A stretch of DNA of 64,000 nt, from positions 62,001 through 126,000 of the forward strand of contig MKUW01000001.1 of assembly GCA_001899005.1 (NCBI GenBank), read 5' to 3'. The stretch's first letter is position 1. Each line of letters begins with the position of its first letter. This DNA is from Chloroflexi bacterium 44-23 (GTDB lineage Bacteria; Chloroflexota; Anaerolineae; Anaerolineales; Anaerolineaceae). Below, one piece after another: positions 53,184 through 61,812 of this stretch. The translations under genes and the position numbers were made by a program. The notes beneath the pieces were generated by a model that had not been told where the DNA came from, searched no databases, and saw nothing but the letters and a program-made list of their open reading frames with translations.

Positions 53184-53624
53184 CTAATTTGTTTCACGTG
53201 AAACATTTATGTTCGGGCTGAATCTTTCTTTATCATATTCTGATAATCCCTGTTTCCAATTCCGAAAATGATGATGGAAAATTGCCAGCAATTGATCTGG
53301 GCTGAAACCCAAAGAACCGGCAGTCTGTAAATATTGAAAGGTTATTTGATCAATTTGTTGCATTCGCTCGGGAGAGAGGGTTTCTTTCAACGGCAAGATA
53401 TATGTGCCGCGACCCTGTTGGGTCGAAATGATGCCGGCTTCATCCAGCAGTCGGTAAGCGCGCGCTACCGTGTTAAAATTAACTTTTAACTCTTTCGCCA
53501 GCTGCCGCACAGTTGGGAGCTGGTCTTCGGGTTTTAAAATTCCACGCATTAACATATCAACCACTTGGGTGAAGATCTGGTTGGTAATGTTGATCCCGGA
53601 GCGAAAATCAATCTGAAAGTGAAT
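53184..53624 (-). CDS. GntR family regulator, YtrA type, apparent ATT start
   Basis: 146 residues from the proposed start. The winged helix is LKPEDQLPTVRQLAKELKVN, FNTVARAYRLLDEAG, with a short YtrA-type C-terminal tail. The family's conserved N-terminus (FQIDFRSGINITNQIFTQV) lies upstream of the first GTG (53564), in frame, with no ATG, GTG or TTG before the stop at 53651-53649. A GGAGG at 53633-53629 sits four bases before ATT 53624, so ATT is the likely start. It should repress its own operon with SdpI and the ABC exporter. The gene's 3' end contains parS site 2. Confidence 0.82.
   Translation of the reverse strand: MHFQIDFRSGINITNQIFTQVVDMLMRGILKPEDQLPTVRQLAKELKVNFNTVARAYRLLDEAGIISTQQGRGTYILPLKETLSPERMQQIDQITFQYLQTAGSLGFSPDQLLAIFHHHFRNWKQGLSEYDKERFSPNINVSRETN
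53190..53205. promoter_or_regulatory. Perfect parS site 2, inside the gntR 3' end
   Basis: TGTTTCACGTGAAACA, identical to site 1, 692 bp away. It lies within the last codons of the GntR regulator and encodes VSRET, so it is maintained within coding sequence. Two identical perfect copies so close together are very unlikely by chance. Confidence 0.85.
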
Positions 53625-53642
53625 AATGCCTCCATTATTAAT

Positions 53643-53667
53643 ATTGTATCAATGTATTATTGTATCA
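53643..53667. promoter_or_regulatory. Direct repeats upstream of gntR, probable operator
   Basis: ATTGTATCA occurs at 53643-53651 and 53659-53667 (16-bp step) in an AT-rich promoter region just upstream of the gntR start. YtrA-type GntR regulators often control their own operon from such sites. Confidence 0.5.
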
Positions 53668-53699
53668 TTGATTATATTTTAATTGAAAATTTTTAGTTG

Positions 53700-53930
53700 T
53701 CAAGGGTGAGGCATGAGTGAATGTGAACGCGCGCAGGTTGTAGGTTGGGCATGCGCCACTTGCCAATCGCATGGTTGCATTCGCCAATGATCTAACGCCT
53801 TCAGCCAATTGTGCAGGCTATCCAAAAGAATAATCAACAGGGCAAGATGCACGCCTAGTGCGGCCAGTTCCAATTCTACATGTATGGTCCATTCTGAAAC
53901 GCCAAATCCGTCCAGAGGGCAAGCAGCCAC
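53700..53930 (-). CDS. Possible small protein downstream of the nucleosidase gene
   Basis: A 76-residue frame starting at GTG 53930, 11 bp after the nucleosidase stop on the same strand. It has a hydrophobic middle (LAALGVHLALLIILLDSLHNW). No ribosome binding site or domain is recognised. It may be a small membrane protein, a remnant or chance. Confidence 0.25.
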   Translation of the reverse strand: MAACPLDGFGVSEWTIHVELELAALGVHLALLIILLDSLHNWLKALDHWRMQPCDWQVAHAQPTTCARSHSLMPHP

Positions 53931-53941
53931 AAGCCACTATG

Positions 53942-54631
53942 TTACAAGCCAGCGCTGGCACACCGCAACCATCCAGCCATGTGATCCAGCAAGCCGGTCA
54001 CAATCTCGGCACTTGATTGGTGGAACAGCTCCTCATTGCCGTACGCTTCGCCCCCTTGTATGCTGACCAGATCCGATACGCCGCGTAAAATCAGACAGCG
54101 CACCTGGTTGCGTTGACACACCCAGGCAATAGCGCCGGATTCCCAATCAGCGGCAATGGCATCATAATCTCTTACCAACGCTTCCACTTCATGTGTTAAT
54201 ATATCGCGATCCGCAGAAATCAGTCTGGCGCGCTTTACCGACTGCGGAAAAGGTTCTTTTAGCCAACTTAAATCAAGCTGGCTGTGATAAAACTGCAGTG
54301 CAGTCTGCGTATCGCCCATTTGTTCGTAAATATCATAAATGAGGGTTTCTTCTACCAGCAGGGTTGTTCCGCGTGCAACCCGCCCTTCAAAGCCACCACA
54401 GGTGCCCAGGTTAATGACCATTCGTGGTTCCCAACGCTGCAAGCCATATTGACAACTGGCTGCCGCCGAGACCTTGCCCCAGCCACCTTGCAGTAAAATG
54501 ATGGGCTGTTGGTTGAGTGACAGGTGCATACACTCGCCAAAAGGGGTTTGTGCAATCTGCAGGGCAGGAAAATATTGTCGCGCTGCCAGCCATTCACTAT
54601 TCGCCGAAAAAATCACAAGCACCGGTTGCAT
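53942..54631 (-). CDS. Nucleoside phosphorylase/MTA-SAH nucleosidase family protein
   Basis: 229 residues with the PNP/UDP phosphorylase fold: VINLGTCGGFEGRVARGTTL (about residues 75-94), VEETLIYDIYEQMGD and ADWESGAIAWVCQRN (the ExE/ME-type substrate motif region), then LRGVSDL. This suggests cleavage of 5'-methylthioadenosine, S-adenosylhomocysteine or futalosine-like nucleosides; the exact substrate is unclear. ATG 54631 (MQPVLVIF) has GGAG upstream; ATG 54679 is less likely. Confidence 0.75.
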   Translation of the reverse strand: MQPVLVIFSANSEWLAARQYFPALQIAQTPFGECMHLSLNQQPIILLQGGWGKVSAAASCQYGLQRWEPRMVINLGTCGGFEGRVARGTTLLVEETLIYDIYEQMGDTQTALQFYHSQLDLSWLKEPFPQSVKRARLISADRDILTHEVEALVRDYDAIAADWESGAIAWVCQRNQVRCLILRGVSDLVSIQGGEAYGNEELFHQSSAEIVTGLLDHMAGWLRCASAGL

Positions 54632-54681
54632 GCTTTTCTCCACAAAATGGTTTTTCTTTATTCTATCAGTCGCAGCCATTC

Positions 54682-56241
54682 TCAGGGTTGAATTTCGACC
54701 ACCACACCATTTTCAGCCCAGTTGTAAAGATCATCTGCGGCCTGCAAATCCATGATGATACAGCCGTAGGAAGCTTTTGATCCAAGCACATTTCCCCACA
54801 ATCGCTTTCCGCTGGAAAGCAGGGGCAAACCATGAATTCCATTCATAAACCCTGGGACAGCTTCATAAATGCCCATAAAATGCGGCATCCAAAGATCCCA
54901 AATCGCTGCGTACGCATTCAACTCGTGTGTCTGGATCTGAAAAACGCCTGGCAGCGTGGGCGATTTGTCCATGCCGGTGCTGATTTTATATTCAGAACGC
55001 AGCTCCCAGTTCTCATAGATCCACATATGTTGTTGAGTGATGCTGACCACCACCCGTTTATTGGGCACCACCGGGTAAGGTAGCATTTCGTTTGGTGAAG
55101 GAATAGTCAGAACCTGGCCGCGTCCAACTCCGATGATGCTGGTGCCCGGGTTGGCTTCTTGAATTTTCCAGTATGGCAATCCAACCTTGAATCCAATTCC
55201 CACCAGATTATCGCCTGTTTGAACGGTATAGGTGCTGGCACGATGGCGTAATAGTATTTCAAAGGTTTCCCCGCTTTGCCATTTTGCAGACAAACTCTCT
55301 AATGCCTGTGTACTTTCTATCTCGCGATTACCTATGCCGGTCTGCCATTCAATTAAATAGTTTTGAAATTGCTCCACATCCACTTGTAAATAGGGTTGAC
55401 CCTGCGGGTCGTCGAGACGAACCCAGTCAGCCACTAAATTTTGAGGTACATTCCAAAAAATTCGTTCATCGTTAATGGCATCATATGCAAACATTTTTAA
55501 CGGTCTTTCGTAAAATGTGTTGATGTGCGCCAGTTCTGCTGACCAATCCGATATCCGCGCTGGCACTGACATGATTTTAAGTTCGAAATAACCTTGCCGT
55601 AAGGTTGCCTGTGGATCAGCGCTGATCTGAGCCAACGCGTCCGCTACGTCCAGTGTCATGCCGGCTTGTGCCCGGGTGGCTATCCAGCGGCCATCCTGCC
55701 CCAGAACCAGGCGCGAATCCTGAGGAGCACTGCTCAAGGACTGGGAAATTTGCGTTAAGGCATCTCTAGCCAGTTGTGCATTAAATACGACGACCGGTTC
55801 TACCTCGATCTGCTTGCGCCGAAACAAACGCAGCAATTCAACGATTCCATCTTCTCCCCGACCGACTTGATAGGCTTTCTGAGCGGTTGCACCAGGGTCA
55901 ATCCACAAACCAAGGCTGGATGGCGGCACCGGCCAGGTTTTTCCGCCATTGCTGAGAACAAAATTGGGAGTTTGATTCCAGAACAAATCCAGCTGCCCGG
56001 CTGCAGAACTTACCCTCTGGTTATCCAACAGCACCGCACCCGAACGTACTCCGGGAAATATTCGTTCAGTTTCTTTGTAATAAAGCGCTGTTCCACTCAC
56101 TGCCAGCAGCGGCCCCAGCAGTACCAATCCAAACAACAACACAACTAGCCACCATAAGTTTAGATCCGGCATGCTTATTTTGCGCTCTTTTATTACTGGT
56201 GACAACTCGCGATTACTTTTCAACTGTGTATGGTGGAACAC
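54682..56241 (-). CDS. L,D-transpeptidase with LysM and YoaR-like domains
   Basis: 519 residues. A membrane anchor near the N-terminus (LWWLVVLLFGLVLLGPLLAV) is followed by PG-binding-4/YoaR-type repeats, a LysM-like segment (YTVQTGDNLVGIGFKVGLPY) and a YkuD catalytic domain at the C-terminus with HGLPLL and SYGC (Cys about 494). It cross-links or attaches proteins to peptidoglycan outside the membrane. GTG 56241 is the longest start; ATG 56172 (MPDLNLWW) is an alternative. Confidence 0.88.
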   Translation of the reverse strand: MFHHTQLKSNRELSPVIKERKISMPDLNLWWLVVLLFGLVLLGPLLAVSGTALYYKETERIFPGVRSGAVLLDNQRVSSAAGQLDLFWNQTPNFVLSNGGKTWPVPPSSLGLWIDPGATAQKAYQVGRGEDGIVELLRLFRRKQIEVEPVVVFNAQLARDALTQISQSLSSAPQDSRLVLGQDGRWIATRAQAGMTLDVADALAQISADPQATLRQGYFELKIMSVPARISDWSAELAHINTFYERPLKMFAYDAINDERIFWNVPQNLVADWVRLDDPQGQPYLQVDVEQFQNYLIEWQTGIGNREIESTQALESLSAKWQSGETFEILLRHRASTYTVQTGDNLVGIGFKVGLPYWKIQEANPGTSIIGVGRGQVLTIPSPNEMLPYPVVPNKRVVVSITQQHMWIYENWELRSEYKISTGMDKSPTLPGVFQIQTHELNAYAAIWDLWMPHFMGIYEAVPGFMNGIHGLPLLSSGKRLWGNVLGSKASYGCIIMDLQAADDLYNWAENGVVVEIQP

Positions 56242-56418
56242 CTTTCTGTTCGAATTTTAAGCCAGGTCAAGGAATCAAAGAAGCTCTTATATCCCAGCCA
56301 ACATTCAAGGAACCAAATTTTTACTGATAGTTTCCCTGGTAGATATCGATTGATGGCCTACCAGCCATTATATCAAGACGGCAAAACGTACCGCGAAGTT
56401 CCCCCTTCGGTACGGTAC

Positions 56419-58644
56419 TTACTTGCTGCCCTTATACCAGAGCTGCTTTCCATCACTAAGCAACACAATCTGGTCGCTCATTTCCTGGGTGGGGATTAGT
56501 CGATAAGTCTCGTCCATGAACAACGATCCATCTTCAGAGCCCACCATAATGGTTCCAACCAGCTGCCAGTCTGGATCAGGATGTCTGCCCAATACGATCT
56601 GAAAGTTACCGTACGCTAATAAGAATGTGCCGGCACCCTCGTCGTTGTTTGCTTGCGTCAGGCGCACCTCATCATCCAGAAGAAAGGCAGCACCAGGGTT
56701 AATTTGCACCATTGGAATCTGTTGCTGCTGAAGCTGGTTGACAACTTTCTGAGAAGTCTTGCTATCGGTTTGGTTAGCCAGCCAGGCCACCCGCTGTGGA
56801 GGAAAGCGCTGCAAAAGCAGGGGCAACCCCTCAAGACCTGCATTCTTTTCGCAATTAACAATCACGAGATCCAGATGGCGATCGAAAACCGGCAGCAAGG
56901 TTGCCAGGTGGTCACTGAGCTGGTTAACATCCCTGCTACAGCCCAGCACAATACGCTCACCGGAAGGCGTGATAACGAGCTGAACACTGTCGTCAGGTTT
57001 TCCCAACAGAATCACCCGCAAGTACCCATCCGCTCCGGTCAATACCGCCTGCCAGGCCAGGATAGCCACAGTCGTGAGAATCAGCAAGGCTGCCGAGGCT
57101 TTTTTTAGAGCTGTCCATTGAGGTAAGCGTATCTGTCTGACGGTGAAAAGCAGTAAGAGCACGTAAAAGAAAATCACAAAAATTACGCTGATTCGGCCAC
57201 TTATTAACGTGCCGACATCAATTCTCCCAAGCAAGGAAACCATCCGAATGGTATACGCCAGAGGTACCCAGACCAGGTATGCCAACAACTGCCCGATGGG
57301 GTGCCAGAGCAGGCCTGCGAAGACTGCCAGTCCCCCCAGCATCATAATCAATGGCTGCACTGGCAAAATAAGCGGATTGGCCAGAAATGCTGAGATGGAG
57401 ATGCGTTCAAAGTGATAGAGGATCACCGGCAGTGTGGTTACCTGGGCTGCCAATGTGAAAAGAAAATACTCGCCGACCGGTCCTTTTGTCTTTTCCACTA
57501 GCGTGTCGGGTAAATGTTGCCGGGCAACACGGGTAAACCATTCGGCCATTCGATCGGCATATAAAACCAACCCAAACGTAGCCGCCACCGATAATTGAAA
57601 GCCGGCATCCCATAGATAAAGCGGATTAAAGACGCACAGAATGGCGACTGTCACCACCAGGGTGAAGGGTCCCGCCTGTTTTCGCCCGATCAAATGGGCT
57701 GTCATGGCCAGACTGCTCATCAGTGCAGCCCGTATGACACCCGGGGCTGCCCCCACCAGGATGGTGTATAACGATATGGTGATGATTGCCAGCAGCAATG
57801 CCCACCAGAGTGAAAACCGTTTACGTAAGAGTTGTAAAGTCAACCCGGCCAGCAGGGTCATGTTGTAGCCCGAGATGGCCACAATATGAGCGGTTCCTGT
57901 CTTTTGAAAAGCAAGTTCGAGTGAGGCGGGGATATCATTCTCAATCCCTAACAATATGCCGCTCAACAAACCGGCAGAAGGCTGCGGCAAAAACTGATTG
58001 ATCAGGTCATAAGCCTTTTTACGCAGGCTATAAATCCCGGCCAGAAGGCGGCTGCCGTGTTCTCCTTCAACCAGCTTAATGTAGGGAAAGGTCATCATTG
58101 AATAAATTTTACGCTGAGCCAGGTAATCCCGGTACGAGAACGCTGGTTGATCTTCAGGCTGGCTGAGGCTGCCGCGTATGCGCACCAGGTCTCCGTACTG
58201 CCAGTTGGAAGGCTGGGTGTGTATGATTACTTTACCGGTGACATTTCGATCGATCCCATTGCCCTGGATGGCACGTGAACAAACGATCAGGGTGATACTC
58301 TTTTCTTTAAGCTGAGGATCCTGACAGATCACGCCTTCGATGTTGACCACGCCGCGATTGTTATAATAGGCGAGTTCGTTTTCTCCGGCTGTCCGGGTGG
58401 CCAGCGAATAACGGGCAGCACCCAGTAGCAGGCAGCTGAGCAATAAAACCACATTTATCGGCAGCTTACCCCGCAAATTGAAGTAAGCGGTAAAGCACCT
58501 GTTCAGAACAAAATCCAACCCCACCAACAGGAATGCAACAATTACCAGCCAGCCGAATGCCGTACCACGCAAACCCAGCCATCCCGCTCCAATGATACCG
58601 GTGATGAATGCCAAAGAAATCCAAAAGAGCACAAGACGGCGCAT
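56419..58644 (-). CDS. comEC: ComEC/Rec2 family DNA uptake channel with degenerate C-terminal domain
   Basis: 741 residues. The order is an N-terminal DUF4131/OB region (VVNIEGVICQDPQLKEKSIT), the competence membrane core (KTGTAHIVAISGYNMTLLAG and later helices), and a C-terminal beta-lactamase-like domain. ComEC forms the inner-membrane channel for transforming DNA. The C-terminal domain lacks the HxHxDH metal motif: the place where lilsHxxxDH is expected reads LVIVNCEKNAGLEG, so nuclease activity there is unlikely. No other com gene is adjacent. Confidence 0.88.
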   Translation of the reverse strand: MRRLVLFWISLAFITGIIGAGWLGLRGTAFGWLVIVAFLLVGLDFVLNRCFTAYFNLRGKLPINVVLLLSCLLLGAARYSLATRTAGENELAYYNNRGVVNIEGVICQDPQLKEKSITLIVCSRAIQGNGIDRNVTGKVIIHTQPSNWQYGDLVRIRGSLSQPEDQPAFSYRDYLAQRKIYSMMTFPYIKLVEGEHGSRLLAGIYSLRKKAYDLINQFLPQPSAGLLSGILLGIENDIPASLELAFQKTGTAHIVAISGYNMTLLAGLTLQLLRKRFSLWWALLLAIITISLYTILVGAAPGVIRAALMSSLAMTAHLIGRKQAGPFTLVVTVAILCVFNPLYLWDAGFQLSVAATFGLVLYADRMAEWFTRVARQHLPDTLVEKTKGPVGEYFLFTLAAQVTTLPVILYHFERISISAFLANPLILPVQPLIMMLGGLAVFAGLLWHPIGQLLAYLVWVPLAYTIRMVSLLGRIDVGTLISGRISVIFVIFFYVLLLLFTVRQIRLPQWTALKKASAALLILTTVAILAWQAVLTGADGYLRVILLGKPDDSVQLVITPSGERIVLGCSRDVNQLSDHLATLLPVFDRHLDLVIVNCEKNAGLEGLPLLLQRFPPQRVAWLANQTDSKTSQKVVNQLQQQQIPMVQINPGAAFLLDDEVRLTQANNDEGAGTFLLAYGNFQIVLGRHPDPDWQLVGTIMVGSEDGSLFMDETYRLIPTQEMSDQIVLLSDGKQLWYKGSK

Positions 58645-58729
58645 TTAATTCAACTTTCAGAAAAAAGCTGGTTATTGTTGAACAAGCAATATAAGCGTCT
58701 TCATTGACCCCAACAGGTCAGTTTATATT

Positions 58730-59104
58730 CTACACGTCCGCAGCTTCCTCAACAATCTCGCTTTCGGATTCTTCTCCGCGAAATTCAAGTATCTGGATAT
58801 TGCTGGTGACTACCTTGGTAAAGTAGCGTGTTTCTCCCTGACTTTCGTAGCGGTCTGTTTTCAAGCGGCCTTCCAAATACACCAGTTGTCCTTTATGGGC
58901 GTACTTCTGACAAATATCGGCCAACCTGCCCCAGCTCTCAACCTGAAACCAGTCGGTTTCATGCTGCGGGGTTCCATCGGCAGCCCGCCAACGATGATCT
59001 ACGGCCAGTGAAAAATTACAGACCTTTGAGCCGCCCGATGTCGTGCGCACTTCAGGGTCTTTCCCCAAACGACCAATAAGTTGAACTTTATTCAGTGACG
59101 CCAT
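58730..59104 (-). CDS. ssb: Single-stranded DNA-binding protein
   Basis: 124 residues. The OB fold is complete: LNKVQLIGRLGKDPEVRTT, VCNFSLAVDHRW, DWFQVESWGRLADICQKYAH, GQLVYLEGRLKTDRYE. It coats single-stranded DNA in replication and repair. The tail is acidic (EESESEIVEEAADV) but lacks the usual DDDIPF-type tip that recruits partner proteins. ATG 59104 has GGAGG five bases upstream; GTG 59107 would be too close to it. Confidence 0.92.
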   Translation of the reverse strand: MASLNKVQLIGRLGKDPEVRTTSGGSKVCNFSLAVDHRWRAADGTPQHETDWFQVESWGRLADICQKYAHKGQLVYLEGRLKTDRYESQGETRYFTKVVTSNIQILEFRGEESESEIVEEAADV

Positions 59105-59291
59105 CACAGCCTCCTAACAAATATTATTATGGTATATTAAGATGATTGAACGCAAGCTTTGTGGGGAGCAGTGAATCTGCTTTTCTTCTTTCCACACCCG
59201 CATTTCTCACTGCTTTTTACTACAAAGTTTAGTTTATTTAATATATTTTCCCTGTCAAGTCAACTATGGGGACCAAATTAGCGGAGAATAC

Positions 59292-59924
59292 ATGTATTTT
59301 GCAATCGAAGGTGTTATCGGCGTTGGAAAAACTACGCTTGCGCGTTTGTTGCAGCCGGCATTTGAGGCAAATCTTTTGTTGGAAGTTTTCGAAGAAAACC
59401 CCTTTCTAAGTAGCTTTTATGGCGATCGGGCATTGTACGCCTTCCAGACTCAGATGTTTTTCCTGCTTTCGCGCTACCGCCAACAAAATAATGCTGTTCC
59501 AACCTTATTAAAAGAGCCCCACCACCTGATCAGCGACTATACTTTTGCCAAGGATTCTCTCTTTGCGCGCATCAATATGAAGGGTGATGAACTTGAAATG
59601 TATTTTCGGTTGCATGAAGCCCTGGCTGAAAAAATTCCCACTCCTGACTTGATGGTCTATCTACGTGCTGAAACCCGCACTTTGATGCAGCGCATCGCCA
59701 TGCGTGATCGTCCATACGAGCGTTCAATGGAACAAAATTATATTCAAGAGCTGAATGAAGCCTACGATGATTACTTTATCAACCAGAAACTAAACATGCC
59801 CGTGCTGATTGTTGATAGTAACAATCTAGACTTTGTTCGCAATCCTGATGATCTATCCTGGATCGAGAACCGTATTCGCCAAATGCTACAACTACCTCCT
59901 TACCAACCAGCATTACCCATGTAA
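59292..59924 (+). CDS. Deoxynucleoside kinase
   Basis: 210 residues. P-loop EGVIGVGKTTLARLL (Gly-x4-GKT, about residues 7-21), EENPFLSSFY, DYTFAKDSLFARI (the DR/DY substrate motif region) and the Arg-rich lid RDRPYERSMEQNY identify a dNK of the dCK/dGK family, which phosphorylates deoxynucleosides in salvage. ATG 59292 has GGAG upstream. A second, distinct dNK lies at 61809-62483. Confidence 0.88.
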   Translation: MYFAIEGVIGVGKTTLARLLQPAFEANLLLEVFEENPFLSSFYGDRALYAFQTQMFFLLSRYRQQNNAVPTLLKEPHHLISDYTFAKDSLFARINMKGDELEMYFRLHEALAEKIPTPDLMVYLRAETRTLMQRIAMRDRPYERSMEQNYIQELNEAYDDYFINQKLNMPVLIVDSNNLDFVRNPDDLSWIENRIRQMLQLPPYQPALPM

Positions 59925-59951
59925 CCACGTCAGGCAAAAGGAAATAAAGAG

Positions 59952-60983
59952 ATGAGAGTAACCCGCGACCTTCTCCTCAAAGCAGCCCGCACTGCCGTTC
60001 AACAGCGCACCTTGCGCGATAAACGCATCGTCTGTGCATACCTGACTGGATCATTGATCGATGATCTGCCTTTGCTGGGCGGCACAGCGGATATTGATCT
60101 CGTTTTTGTGCATGACAGCCCACCCGCAAAACCACGTGAGGTTGTCCGGCTGACCCCTGATGTTCACCTTGATCTTGCCCATCATGACCAGCGCCTTTAT
60201 AACCAGCCGCGTGAATTGCGTCTGAACCCATGGGTTGGATCCTATCTTGTCAAGGATCCAATTGTTCTGCATGGCACCCAGCACTGGTTTGAGTTTGTTC
60301 AGGCGACCGTCTTCTCCCGCTTTTACCAGCCGGAGAGCGTCATAGGTCGTGCACAGCCGCTGGCTGATAAAGCCCGCCAAACCTGGCTGGATTTCCAACT
60401 TGATCCTCAGGAACCGGGTGCGGATCGAATCTGGCTTTATTTGCAGGCTTTGGAGAACGCAGCCAACGCTGTAGCATTATTGAATGGTCCTCCACTAACT
60501 GAGCGGCGTTTTCTGCTGCAATTTCCGGAGCGGATGAGTGAATTGGGCTACCCGGGTCTGGCTGCCGGGCTGGTTGACCTTTTAGGAGACTCCCTTCCCG
60601 ATGAGTCTGTACTGCAACAATGGCAGAGCGATTGGCAGAAAGCAATGCAACAGGCCGGCTCCCTTCCCGATTGCCCCATCAATCTTAACCCTATCCGTCA
60701 CCCTTATTTTTTTAGGGCGGTTGAAGCATTGGCACATGATCAACCGGCAGCCGCCCTGTGGATCATGCAGAGGACCTGGACACAGGCTATTTTATCTTCC
60801 CCAAAAATGAAACCCTCCATAGAGGTCTGGGAGAAAAGTTTTGCACAGCTGGGTTTGATGGGAAGCGCTTTTCAAACCCGTCTGAATGCCCTCGATCTTT
60901 TTCTCGACCAGGTCGAAGTAATTATTGAGAAATGGGCTGAAATTAATGGACTGGACCTCAATTTGGTTCAAGAAGTACTCTGA
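59952..60983 (+). CDS. Nucleotidyltransferase-domain protein
   Basis: 343 residues. The N-terminal part has the pol-beta-type pattern LTGSLIDD...GTADIDLVFV (GS followed by DxD, about residues 25-45) and a later DVHLDLAHH. The C-terminal helical part resembles substrate-binding domains of uncharacterised nucleotidyltransferases. Substrate unknown. It follows the kinase by 27 bp and is probably co-transcribed. Confidence 0.72.
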   Translation: MRVTRDLLLKAARTAVQQRTLRDKRIVCAYLTGSLIDDLPLLGGTADIDLVFVHDSPPAKPREVVRLTPDVHLDLAHHDQRLYNQPRELRLNPWVGSYLVKDPIVLHGTQHWFEFVQATVFSRFYQPESVIGRAQPLADKARQTWLDFQLDPQEPGADRIWLYLQALENAANAVALLNGPPLTERRFLLQFPERMSELGYPGLAAGLVDLLGDSLPDESVLQQWQSDWQKAMQQAGSLPDCPINLNPIRHPYFFRAVEALAHDQPAAALWIMQRTWTQAILSSPKMKPSIEVWEKSFAQLGLMGSAFQTRLNALDLFLDQVEVIIEKWAEINGLDLNLVQEVL

Positions 60984-61551
60984 ATTTGTGGATAAAGTCT
61001 AAAAATCTGTGGGTAAAATAATCTAAATTGGGGAAAGTAAAAGTATATCTTTAGGTACCTTCACCGAACATGCAGGGGTAGTTTTTTAAAACATACCACA
61101 TATAGGGTTTCCCCCAAAATACCTGAAAAACTGTGGATAAATTATAAAATATATCCTTTTTTTCTACACAGAGCTGGCTGGAGAATAAAATTGTTTTGAT
61201 ACCTATATAGAGGAAGGAATTATTCAAATCCCGCCACATATAGCGTTTTCTTAACAACAAAACCGCTTTATCCACCTTTCCACAGCCCCTACTACGAATA
61301 CTATTCCATTAACATCAATGGTGATATGTAAGGATTATTGATCTCCTCTTAACAAAACCTGTGGTTTCACTTTTTTTTTGTCATTAAAAAAAAAGCCTGC
61401 TTGCTTGTTTTTTGTCGTTTATTCTTGTACAATTTATATTGAAAATAAAAAGAAAAAACCCCTTATATAATAAAAAAGAATAGCAGAGAAAACCATTCAT
61501 TAACCGTAGTACAGATAGACATGGAAAGGGAATTAACAAGGGAGAGCTTCA
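60984..61551. other. oriC: Candidate replication origin: AT-rich region with DnaA boxes
   Basis: 568 bp without a gene. DnaA boxes: perfect TGTGGATAA at 60987-60995 and 61132-61140, one-mismatch TGTGGGTAA at 61008-61016 and TTATCCACC at 61268-61276, plus partial boxes near 61277 and 61360. CCACATATAGGGTTT (61096-61110) and CCACATATAGCGTTT (61234-61248) precede the third and fourth boxes by 36 and 34 bp. The right third (61371-61500) is made of A- and T-tracts and could be the unwinding element. dnaA is not in the window. Confidence 0.5.
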
Positions 61552-61812
61552 ATGGATGTAATCAAAGTTAAAGCCACTTCCCGCACAGCTGCTGTCGCAG
61601 GAGCAATAGCCGGTGTCGTCCGTGAACATAATCGTGCTGAGGTACAGGCAATTGGGGCAGGAGCAATAAATCAATCGGTCAAAGCTCTGGTTTTGGCCAC
61701 CGGGTATCTGGCGGAAGACGGAATCAATGTCGTTTGTATTCCACAATTTGTGGATGTTGATATTGATGGAAAAGTACGAACTGCCATTAAGTTAATTGTA
61801 GAACCGCGCTAG
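61552..61812 (+). CDS. spoVS: SpoVS-like stage V sporulation protein S
   Basis: 86 residues, the same length as Bacillus SpoVS, and similar throughout (VAGAIAGVVREHNRAEVQAI, GAGAINQSVKALVLATG, DGKVRTAIKLIVEPR). SpoVS is an Alba-fold small nucleic-acid-binding-type protein; in non-sporulating bacteria its role is unknown. ATG 61552 has GGGAG upstream. It abuts the candidate origin and overlaps the convergent kinase gene by 4 bp. Confidence 0.93.
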   Translation: MDVIKVKATSRTAAVAGAIAGVVREHNRAEVQAIGAGAINQSVKALVLATGYLAEDGINVVCIPQFVDVDIDGKVRTAIKLIVEPR

